Source: a virus. From it: 24,929 bases of DNA. A program made the translations under genes and the position numbers. Each line of letters opens with the position of its first letter. The first letter of the stretch is position 1. The notes under the pieces were generated by a model that saw nothing but the letters and a program-made list of their open reading frames with translations, ran no database searches and had not been told where the DNA came from. The stretch covers positions 64,001 to 88,929 of the IMG/VR virus record IMGVR_UViG_3300042923_000186. One strand, given 5' to 3'. Shown here in pieces: positions 1-4,529 of this stretch.

Positions 1-362
1 GCCACGAACTTGATCATGGCCCCGTTAGGGAAGTGCCATTCGAGCGGTTGAACTTTCCACTCCGCTCCGAACAGGCTGTAGATTTGCTGCGATTCGTCCA
101 CCAGACCACCAATCGCTTTCAGCACTGGATATGTCAGACGGACGATTAGAACCCGTGCTGCCGGGTCTTGACAATACTTCAGCGCCTTTAGCAACGCTAG
201 ATAGCTCTTGCCTCCACCAGCACCGCCGCCAATTAGCAGGATGTCGGTAGAATGGTCTTGCAGTACGAGTCTTTGTTTCGGTGAGCACGGGCCGAGTACG
301 ATAGGCTTTTCTTCTTCTTCGTCATATGCCTGCGCTACCGGATTTTTTCTGGGTCTTCCCAT
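1..362 (-). CDS. terL: Terminase large subunit (TerL), N-terminal part, runs off the left edge
   Basis: This is the ATPase/nuclease motor that packages phage DNA into the prohead. About 120 residues are visible. After an acidic start (MGRPRKNPVAQAYDEEEE) comes a strand and P-loop with a glycine-rich Walker A, GGGAGGGKS at residues 45-53 with Lys52. A segment resembling the adenine/DNA-contact region follows (RVLIVRLTYPVLKAIGG). The Walker B and nuclease domains lie outside the window. The ATG at 362 has AAAGGAG just upstream. A terminator sits about 20 bp upstream of the start, so terL is separated from the small RNA before it or depends on read-through. The family call rests on the glycine-rich P-loop and the surrounding sequence. 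Confidence 0.85.
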   Translation of the reverse strand, partial: MGRPRKNPVAQAYDEEEEKPIVLGPCSPKQRLVLQDHSTDILLIGGGAGGGKSYLALLKALKYCQDPAARVLIVRLTYPVLKAIGGLVDESQQIYSLFGAEWKVQPLEWHFPNGAMIKFV

Positions 363-379
363 GAAATCTCCTTTAACGC

Positions 380-414
380 GAAAAAGCCCCGTAACCATTC
401 AGATCACGAGGCTT
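380..414 (-). terminator. Rho-independent terminator upstream of terL
   Basis: On the minus strand AAGCCTCGT (414-406) pairs with ACGGGGCTT (392-384) as a 9-bp stem with one G-T pair. A run of five T follows. It would end transcripts from the 586-614 promoter before terL. Confidence 0.8.
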
Positions 415-579
415 GTATAAATTATCAGCGGAATGTCAGCTACCAACCGATGCTACATTCACTCTCAGGGCTTGCTCCCTGCCCTCTCCATCATTGACAG
501 CCACCTTCTCCCACGGCCAAGGCCCAAAGGGGTGAAACTGCCATCTTGTCGCCAGCGTTGCACTGGCTGAAGTCTTTAC
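380..579 (-). ncRNA. Candidate stand-alone small RNA, about 200 nt
   Basis: A perfect sigma-70 promoter (586-614) and a strong terminator (380-414) enclose about 200 nt. The segment has no ORF with a ribosome site; the longest ATG frames are about 17 codons or less and lack Shine-Dalgarno sequences. The RNA can form several hairpins: CCAG/CTGG near the 5' end, CCCC/GGGG around 515-525, and AGGGC/GCCCT around 467-485. I recognise no known family. The boundaries are inferred from the promoter and terminator only. It could instead be an attenuated leader of terL. Confidence 0.6.
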
Positions 580-585
580 TCTGCT

Positions 586-614
586 ATTATACTACCTAGC
601 TAGGTTCCTGTCAA
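586..614 (-). promoter_or_regulatory. Consensus sigma-70 promoter with TAGN repeat spacer
   Basis: TTGACA (614-609), 17-bp spacer containing CTAGCTAGGTAG, TATAAT (591-586). Both hexamers are perfect. It drives the candidate small RNA towards terL. Confidence 0.88.
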
Positions 615-635
615 GTGATGGTTAGGTAGTTAATA

Positions 636-712
636 TGGCACGCCCGGTACGGAGTTGCACCTACCACAGCAAGGTTTGGAGCCTCGCTCGCCTCTACGGG
701 ACATTCGGACGC
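636..712 (-). tRNA. tRNA-Trp (CCA), atypical
   Basis: A 7-bp acceptor stem (GCGTCCG with CGGGCGT), an encoded GCCA 3' end, and an anticodon arm CGAGG-CTCCAAA-CCTTG with anticodon CCA are visible. The D stem pairs poorly. The T arm (GTAGG, loop near TGCAACT) is irregular, with a mismatch or bulge. It may be a diverged functional tRNA or a decaying one. It lies 6 bp after the HNH gene stop. Confidence 0.5.
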
Positions 713-718
713 ATTTGT

Positions 719-1126
719 TTAATTTCCTGTTCGCTTGTAACGCTCTCTTCGGGAACTCGCTGTGTATCTACCTTTATAGGTATCCGAAGCGGCAGATTTA
801 CATCCTGTGCATCTACACCCTCTTTCGTAGTTTGCCCTAGTTCCGCAACCACTTACAGGTCGCATCCTACGTGATGCAACGTTACATGTTAGATGGCTAA
901 ATGAGATGTTATCTATGTCGAAGTAAAGCCCTACGGGGTCTTCGCTATCCAGCCAAGGAGTTTTATGTTCTACAGAAAACGTATCTCTTGACATGTTCTT
1001 TCCACACTTATAACAGTTATTATTTCCTGTGGTAACTACGAAGTTATATAGCAAATCTCGTGTCAATCTTTGACTTGCAGTGCTAGGATTCATACCTAGT
1101 TGCGTCTGTTTCTTTTCTTGGCTCAA
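719..1126 (-). CDS. HNH homing-type endonuclease inside the tRNA array
   Basis: This is a free-standing metal-dependent DNA endonuclease of 135 residues. The HNH core is clear: a CxxC pair (C38, C41), E53-H54, N73, H78, and a C81-N82 pair that closes the zinc knuckle. Behind it is a small Cys-rich module (CGTRANYERGCRCTGC, residues 94-109) of a kind often attached to phage HNH proteins. The start is TTG at 1126, supported by AAGGA about seven bases upstream. An ATG at 1093 is the alternative but has a weaker site and would drop 11 residues. The gene is wedged between tRNA-Trp and tRNA-Gln, a usual niche for mobile endonuclease genes in phage tRNA clusters. Its cut site is not predictable from this sequence. 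Confidence 0.88.
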   Translation of the reverse strand: MSQEKKQTQLGMNPSTASQRLTRDLLYNFVVTTGNNNCYKCGKNMSRDTFSVEHKTPWLDSEDPVGLYFDIDNISFSHLTCNVASRRMRPVSGCGTRANYERGCRCTGCKSAASDTYKGRYTASSRRERYKRTGN

Positions 1127-1156
1127 TGATAGTCCTTAGACATCTATTAACATGTT

Positions 1157-1231
1157 TGGCAGAGGGTAGGCGGATCGAACGCCTCTTCTTGCGGTCAAAG
1201 CGCAATGTCATCACCAGATGACAAACCCCCA
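1157..1231 (-). tRNA. tRNA-Gln (TTG)
   Basis: Acceptor TGGGGGT with ACCCTCT (U1 faces U72), D arm GTCA/TGAC, anticodon arm TTGCG-CTTTGAC-CGCAA, T arm AGGCG-TTCGATC-CGCCT, encoded GCCA. Confidence 0.9.
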
Positions 1232-1238
1232 TCTGTTC

Positions 1239-1313
1239 TGGTAGTGGAGGATGGGAACGATCCATCGACCTAACGCTTATCAAGCGTTTGCTCTGCCACT
1301 GAGCTACACCACT
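1239..1313 (-). tRNA. tRNA-Ile (GAT)
   Basis: Acceptor AGTGGTG with CTCCACT (one T-T mismatch), D arm GCTC/GAGC, anticodon arm AACGC-TTGATAA-GCGTT, T arm GATGG-ATCGTTC-CCATC, discriminator A and encoded CCA. Confidence 0.92.
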
Positions 1314-1511
1314 ATTGAAATCCAGTTTACTATTCCCACTGGCTAAAAGTCATGCACATTAGTGCCATCACGCCGTTCTTCGTCACCCTTGTACTTCGGG
1401 ATTGAATCTACGGCCAACCGACAGTTTGTAAGCGACTAGAACTATCTCTAGGGATGAGGCTTACTGACAAGTCCCTTTCGGGGAACGCTTACAGGCCTCT
1501 AAGGGCGATTA
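1314..1511 (-). other. Spacer in the tRNA array with structured but unidentified RNA
   Basis: About 200 bases contain no gene or complete tRNA that I can fold. Small hairpins are present on the minus strand, including CTAGA/TCTAG near 1435-1450 and TCCC-CGAA-AGGGA near 1473-1485. A T-loop-like GATTCAATC near 1410 has no pairing stem. It may be a tRNA remnant or a processing spacer. Confidence 0.4.
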
Positions 1512-1608
1512 TGGCGGAGACTGTGAGGCTCGAACTCACACACCGGCTACTAACCGGCCTTCGATTTTCAAGATCGCTGCCGCTAGTCCTCTCTCGGCTA
1601 AAGTCTCC
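1512..1608 (-). tRNA. tRNA-Ser (TGA)
   Basis: A long type II tRNA: acceptor GGAGACT/AGTCTCC, anticodon loop CTTGAAA, long variable arm with GCCGG/CCGGT pairing, T arm with GTTCGAG, discriminator G and encoded CCA. Confidence 0.93.
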
Positions 1609-1696
1609 ATGTTCTGTAGCCTGCTTTACGTGCCGGGCTAATTCATCGTCTGGTTGCTCGTAGCCTAAGCAGGACCGTACCAGCAATTCACTCTCT

Positions 1697-1785
1697 TGGC
1701 GGAAGACTGACATCCCGACTGCCATGCGCTTTCGCACACCAAGTGATTAGCAATCACCGCTAGCGCCCCGGCTAGTTAATCTTCC
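1697..1785 (-). tRNA. tRNA-Ser (GCT) with unusual T loop
   Basis: Type II tRNA: acceptor GGAAGAT/GTCTTCC, anticodon stem GTGA/TCAC with loop TTGCTAA, variable arm closed by TGTGC/GCGCA, encoded GCCA. The T stem TGGCA/TGTCA forms, but its loop is GTCGGGA instead of the usual TTCGANT. Confidence 0.8.
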
Positions 1786-1790
1786 ATATC

Positions 1791-1862
1791 TGGACCCCAA
1801 TGCCCGAGTTGAACGGGCCAATCAGCGTTCGTAGCGCCGGAACCGAATCCGTCGGATCGGGG
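1791..1862 (-). tRNA. tRNA-Arg (ACG), short D arm
   Basis: Acceptor CCCCGAT/ATTGGGG, anticodon arm CGGCG-CTACGAA-CGCTG, T arm GCCCG-TTCAACT-CGGGC, discriminator T and encoded CCA. The D region is short and lacks a clear GG. The ACG anticodon would need A-to-I editing at position 34. Its 5' end is one base from the CCA of tRNA-Ala. Confidence 0.78.
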
Positions 1863-1863
1863 A

Positions 1864-1934
1864 TGGTGGAGAATAAGGGACTCGAACCCTTCCTACCGCA
1901 GTGCAAGTGCAGCGTCTAGCCCTCTAGATTCCCC
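1864..1934 (-). tRNA. tRNA-Ala (TGC)
   Basis: Acceptor GGGGAAT/ATTCTCC, anticodon arm CTGCA-CTTGCAC-TGCGG, T stem closing GTTCGAG, discriminator A and encoded CCA. It is short (68 nt before CCA) because of a compact D arm. Confidence 0.88.
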
Positions 1935-1942
1935 GTTGTTTC

Positions 1943-2018
1943 TGGTAGTTGGTGACGGGATCGAACCGGCGACAGCCTGTGTGTAAGACAGGTACTCTAC
2001 CTACTGAGTTAACCAACT
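1943..2018 (-). tRNA. tRNA-Val (TAC)
   Basis: Acceptor AGTTGGT/ACCAACT, D-region AACTCAGTAGGTAGAGT, anticodon arm CCTGT-CTTACAC-ACAGG, T loop TTCGATC, encoded ACCA. A fully regular tRNA. Confidence 0.95.
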
Positions 2019-2024
2019 ATTATA

Positions 2025-2100
2025 TGGAATACCATGCGGGACTTGAACCCGGCATCTTCAGATTGAAAGTCTGACGTGCTGACCTTTGCACTAATGGTAT
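2025..2100 (-). tRNA. tRNA-Glu (TTC)
   Basis: Acceptor ATACCAT/ATGGTAT, D arm GTGC/GCAC, anticodon arm TCAGA-CTTTCAA-TCTGA, T loop TTCAAGT, discriminator T and encoded CCA. Confidence 0.95.
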
Positions 2101-2174
2101 ATTGTTTGGTTTCAGGCGAGGCAATATCTAGCCTCCTTGGAACACGATACTTACACGCATCGAACCCTACTACT

Positions 2175-2260
2175 TGGTGCAGTGACTAGGATTCGAACCT
2201 AGACGGACTAGCCGACCACGGGGTTACAGCCCGGTACCCTTCCGAACGGGTGTTCACTAC
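2175..2260 (-). tRNA. tRNA-Tyr (GTA)
   Basis: Acceptor GTAGTGA/TCACTGC, anticodon loop CTGTAAC between GG-rich and CC-rich strands, long variable arm as expected for bacterial Tyr, T arm CTAGG-TTCGAAT-CCTAG, encoded ACCA. Confidence 0.93.
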
Positions 2261-2283
2261 GATGATTCTGCACGGGAGACACC

Positions 2284-2330
2284 CCGTGGCAGGACTCGAA
2301 CCTGCGACGCTAGACGTACTCGTCTCACGG
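2284..2330 (-). ncRNA. Miniature tRNA-like element with T arm but only one other arm
   Basis: On the minus strand a 5-bp acceptor-like stem (CCGTG with CACGG) encloses two arms. One is a single hairpin, AGACG-AGTA-CGTCT. The other is a perfect canonical T arm, GCAGG-TTCGAGT-CCTGC. It is about 47 nt with no CCA, and one of the D and anticodon arms is missing. Its 3' acceptor strand can pair instead with a downstream CCCGTG (CACGGG-6-CCCGTG). It may be a tRNA remnant or a functional mimic. Confidence 0.55.
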
Positions 2331-2337
2331 CAATGAT

Positions 2338-2421
2338 TGGTAGGCCGGGAGGGATTCGAACCCTCAAAAGCACGGTTTCTAAGACCGTTAGGTGTACCAG
2401 ATTTCCATCAGCCACCAGCCC
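2338..2421 (-). tRNA. tRNA-Leu (TAG)
   Basis: Acceptor GGGCTGG/CCGGCCT, anticodon arm ACGGT-CTTAGAA-ACCGT, variable arm, T arm GAGGG-TTCGAAT-CCCTC, encoded ACCA. Confidence 0.93.
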
Positions 2422-2490
2422 ATTGTTCTGTCCGTTTCTTGTGGAGGCACGGAGTAGCCTCTATCTAAGGTAGCGAAACTCTAGATAACT

Positions 2491-2564
2491 TGGAGCCCCC
2501 AGAGGGAATCGAACCCTACTCTGCGATGCTTGGAAGGCATGCGGCTCACCTTGAGCTTGGACGC
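2491..2564 (-). tRNA. tRNA-Gly (TCC)
   Basis: Acceptor GCGTCCA/TGGGGGC with one mismatch, anticodon loop CTTCCAA on stem ATGC/GCAT, T arm AGGG-TTCGATT-CCCT, discriminator T and encoded CCA. Confidence 0.88.
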
Positions 2565-2574
2565 ATTTAAATCT

Positions 2575-2720
2575 AAACGCACAATCTAGCGTCTCCTTCG
2601 TTTCGAGCGTTAGCGAGAAATTACTATTGACGACTTGTGCGTAAACATAAAGCGACTCAGAGACATAGGCAACGCACTTGCCCTGCTCCCGAGTGCGATT
2701 CGTTAAATCGCTTTATGTTT
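2575..2720 (-). ncRNA. Two adjacent long stem structures between tRNA-Gly and tRNA-Asn
   Basis: ACGCACAA (2577-2584) and TTGTGCGT (2635-2642) form a perfect 8-bp inverted repeat enclosing a smaller stem (CTAGCG with CGTTAG). Directly next to it, AAACATAAAGCGA (2643-2655) and TCGCTTTATGTTT (2708-2720) form a perfect 13-bp inverted repeat with an inner CGCACT/AGTGCG stem. The 13-bp stem ends exactly where the CCA of tRNA-Asn begins. No ORF is present. It may be a processing signal or a separate structured RNA. Confidence 0.6.
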
Positions 2721-2798
2721 GGCTGGCTACCTCGGAATCGAACCGAGCTATTCATTGATTAACAGTCAAGTCCTTGCACCTTGCTTGGATTCTAGCCA
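2720..2798 (-). tRNA. tRNA-Asn (GTT)
   Basis: Acceptor TGGCTAG with GTAGCCA (last pair mismatched), anticodon loop CTGTTAA on stem TTGA/TCAA, T arm CTCGG-TTCGATT-CCGAG, encoded GCCA. Confidence 0.9.
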
Positions 2799-2933
2799 AT
2801 TGTTCTGTATTCTAGTCCCGGCTTGCATGTGATCCCGGTTTGTAAGACGACACGCTAGTCTCCTCGTGTCGAATTCGCGTCGAGTTTTCGGCTTGCAAAT
2901 GCTACCGACAGGCGTGACGCGCACTTCCTATTC
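2799..2933 (-). other. Spacer with hairpins, no gene seen
   Basis: A perfect 7-bp hairpin (CGACACG/CGTGTCG, 2849-2872) and a longer GCGTC/GACGC pairing follow each other. No complete tRNA or ORF is visible. Confidence 0.4.
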
Positions 2934-3006
2934 TGGTTGCGAACGCCGGAATCGAACCGTCCTGTGAGCTTATGAGACTCACATGCGCCACTACATCTCT
3001 ATCGCA
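2934..3006 (-). tRNA. tRNA with CAT anticodon (Met or Ile2)
   Basis: Acceptor begins TGCGA/TCGCA, anticodon arm TGAGT-CTCATAA-GCTCA, T loop TTCGATT, encoded ACCA. The three G-C pairs of initiator tRNA are absent, so it is an elongator tRNA-Met or a lysidine-modified Ile tRNA; these cannot be separated here. Confidence 0.85.
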
Positions 3007-3073
3007 ATTGATCTTTCACACTTCAGGCGCTTTTATTATTAGCGCGGAGTCGTCTATCTGCCACTGGAACGAC

Positions 3074-3102
3074 ATATTATCATAGCTACCTACGTTTGTC
3101 AA
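3074..3102 (-). promoter_or_regulatory. Promoter inside the tRNA array
   Basis: TTGACA (3102-3097), 17 bp including GTAGGTAGCTA, TAATAT (3079-3074). GTAGCTAGCTA also lies just upstream of the -35. It lies after tRNA-Pro and would restart transcription for tRNA-Met and the genes after it. Confidence 0.8.
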
Positions 3103-3124
3103 TAGCTAGCTACAAAATTTATTC

Positions 3125-3211
3125 TGGTCTGTGTGGGTGGCTTCGATCCACCAAGGGTTTCCCACTCGCTTCCAAGGCGAGGCCGCTACCTGATTACGGG
3201 GCTACACACAG
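3125..3211 (-). tRNA. tRNA-Pro (TGG) with long variable arm
   Basis: Acceptor CTGTGTG/CACACAG, anticodon arm CTCGC-CTTGGAA-GCGAG, T arm GGTGG-ATCGAAG-CCACC, encoded ACCA. The region between anticodon and T arms is 12 nt and holds a GGG-AAA-CCC hairpin. That is long for a proline tRNA and resembles type II tRNAs. Confidence 0.82.
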
Positions 3212-3352
3212 TTAAAAGAGTTTAACGACATCGTTTGTTGGTCGGACCTTTAACGTTCTCTTCGGACGTACACACTATCTCCCCGTGTGTAATGGGATTT
3301 GATACTAACGACGCTTGCGTCACTACCCGCACCCTGCGCTTTCTCAGGCTCG
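3212..3352 (-). other. Spacer between tRNA-Thr and tRNA-Pro
   Basis: About 140 bases with no tRNA or ORF that I can support. A perfect 6-bp hairpin, ACACAC/GTGTGT-like, lies near 3270-3292. Confidence 0.35.
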
Positions 3353-3428
3353 TGGTTCCGGTTGCAGGACTTGAACCCGCCACCTGACGATTACAAATCG
3401 CCTGCTCTACCAGATGAGCTAAACCGGA
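3353..3428 (-). tRNA. tRNA-Thr (TGT)
   Basis: Acceptor TCCGGTT/AACCGGA, D arm GCTC/GAGC, anticodon arm GGCGA-TTTGTAA-TCGTC, T arm GCGGG-TTCAAGT-CCTGC, encoded ACCA. It is the first tRNA after the array promoter at 3787. Confidence 0.95.
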
Positions 3429-3540
3429 ATTGTTCGGTCCCGCTTACTGATACGGGGACACCTGTTGGCACGGTGTCAGGACCCACCACGGTCAAGGAGA
3501 AACATTTACAACTTACTGCCGCCTTTCGGCGTTTATAGCT

Positions 3541-3780
3541 GCCCGGCCTCTAACAAGCCACGAAGGCACAATAGACTATTGCCGGGACTTACTCTGAAGG
3601 GTAGCTGCCGTATAAGCTAATCGGAGCAACCCGTAACTAGCTTATTTCGGGGACAGGATATTACGCCGGGAGCGATGCAACAACGCTCCTTCGAGATACG
3701 ATCACCTCCTTTCGGTAGGTCAATCAAGACTCGGCAGCTACCCAAACTGTACTACTAATTCTGCCCTGAATCTCTCAGGT
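3541..3780 (-). ncRNA. Structured leader RNA of the tRNA array with complement to the 16S rRNA 3' end
   Basis: Transcription from the 3787 promoter should start near 3780. A short 5' hairpin CCTGA-GAGAT-TCAGG comes first. A perfect 12-bp stem (3732-3743 with 3599-3610) then encloses about 120 nt. Inside are an 8-bp stem (3612-3619 with 3638-3645) and a 6-bp hairpin (3669-3674 with 3684-3689). The minus RNA contains GAAAGGAGGTGATC (3713-3700), complementary to the 3' end of proteobacterial 16S rRNA over 14 nt in the betaproteobacterial form. No start codon lies at a working distance. A second structure (CCCGGC 3542-3547 with GCCGGG 3581-3586) follows. The family is unknown. Confidence 0.6.
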
Positions 3781-3786
3781 AAAGCG

Positions 3787-3815
3787 AGTATAACCGACGA
3801 TCCTGCATTTGTCAA
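3787..3815 (-). promoter_or_regulatory. Main promoter of the tRNA/ncRNA array
   Basis: TTGACA (3815-3810), 17-bp spacer, TATACT (3792-3787). Here the repeat AGGTAGCTAGCTA lies directly upstream of the -35 rather than in the spacer. It lies after terS and fires into the structured leader and the tRNAs. Confidence 0.85.
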
Positions 3816-3841
3816 TAGCTAGCTACCTAAATACCGTCAGG

Positions 3842-4183
3842 TTATACTTCCTGCAAGTTGTCGAAGTCGATAGACGGGCCTTGCTTCTTCTGTGTACCAC
3901 CAGCAGTTGATAGCTGGGGAATCATCCCCTTAGCCTTAATCTCTGCTACTTGCCGTAGCAAGCCATCCTTAGACACTACCTCTGCCACCTTGACCTGAAG
4001 GTCAATCAGCTTCTCTGCGGCTGTACGCCGCTCTTTCAGCGACAATTCCTCGTTGTTCATCGTTTGTACAAGAAGGTCTACGGCAGCAGGCGTAGCCCGC
4101 TCTAGGCTCTTGTACAGGTCAGCCAGTTCATGCTTTCGTTTCACGAAAACCGGAGACTCTACGGCCTCCACTACCTTGCTCAT
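3842..4183 (-). CDS. Small helical protein, candidate terminase small subunit
   Basis: The product has 113 residues, charged and mostly helical by composition. It has a heptad-rich middle (NNEELSLKERRTAAEKLIDL, about residues 43-62) and a polar tail ending SIDFDNLQEV. No motif proves a function. Terminase small subunits are short helical DNA-binding oligomers usually encoded just upstream of terL. This gene is the only protein besides the HNH endonuclease upstream of terL on the same strand, so TerS is the best guess by position (inference). A promoter with perfect hexamers lies at 4210-4238, and a GGAG site precedes the ATG. The tRNA array then separates it from terL by about 3.5 kb. Confidence 0.55.
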   Translation of the reverse strand: MSKVVEAVESPVFVKRKHELADLYKSLERATPAAVDLLVQTMNNEELSLKERRTAAEKLIDLQVKVAEVVSKDGLLRQVAEIKAKGMIPQLSTAGGTQKKQGPSIDFDNLQEV

Positions 4184-4209
4184 TGTACGTACTCCGGTAA
4201 ATAACTGAG

Positions 4210-4238
4210 ATTATACACTATCTAGCTAACTATGTCAA
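4210..4238 (-). promoter_or_regulatory. Consensus promoter of the 3842-4183 gene
   Basis: TTGACA (4238-4233), 17-bp spacer containing TTAGCTAGATAG, TATAAT (4215-4210). Confidence 0.88.
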
Positions 4239-4239
4239 C

Positions 4240-4421
4240 CCCACATGCTAATGTGTAGTACACTACTTAGTTGTACACTACATGTAATGTGTTATATAAC
4301 TATAGTATATAACTAAGTTGTACTACTAGGTTCTTTCTCTCTTTAAAGGAGAGAGAAAGGAGGGTATATAACAGAGTTGTACTACTTAGTTATATAACAT
4401 AGTACTACTGCTTTTAAAACC
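4240..4421. repeat. AT-rich intergenic island of short direct and inverted repeats
   Basis: No gene is present. Three copies of a motif like AGTTGTACTACTA occur (about 4269, 4316 and 4376). GTTATATAAC, TAGTAC and GTAGTACAC elements are interspersed, several of them palindromic. A 9-bp hairpin (CTTTCTCTC 4333-4341 with GAGAGAAAG 4351-4359) sits in the middle. The same TAGTAC and TTATAT elements recur near 14260-14340. A replication origin, regulator array or untranslated leader RNA from the 4422 promoter are all possible. Confidence 0.6.
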
Positions 4422-4450
4422 ATTATACACGCTACCTACGTTCCTGTCAA
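4422..4450 (-). promoter_or_regulatory. Leftward promoter of a divergent pair
   Basis: TTGACA (4450-4445), 17-bp spacer with ACGTAGGTAGC, TATAAT (4427-4422). It reads into the AT-rich repeat island and then terS. Its first spacer bases (GGAAC) match those of the 586 promoter. Confidence 0.87.
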
Positions 4451-4465
4451 GCCCGGCGAAGGTAG

Positions 4466-4494
4466 TTGACAGCTAGGTAGGTAGCTAGTAGACT
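4466..4494 (+). promoter_or_regulatory. Rightward promoter of a divergent pair
   Basis: TTGACA (4466-4471), 17-bp spacer made almost entirely of the repeat (AGGTAGGTAGCTAG), TAGACT (4489-4494). It drives the antirepressor operon. Confidence 0.82.
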
Positions 4495-4529
4495 GCGGCC
4501 TCCTACCAACTTCCACAAGGAGAACTTAA

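Noticed and set aside
1083-1283. 66-codon minus-strand ORF across tRNA-Gln and the HNH start
   Set aside because: It covers a well-formed tRNA gene.
3754-3786. GAATCTCTCAGGTAAA on the plus strand, like the end of a glycine riboswitch, with GGAGCAAC upstream at 3625
   Set aside because: The two motifs lie over 130 bases apart instead of about 30. No aptamer fold forms, and no plus-strand gene follows. The same bases make the 5' hairpin of the minus transcript.
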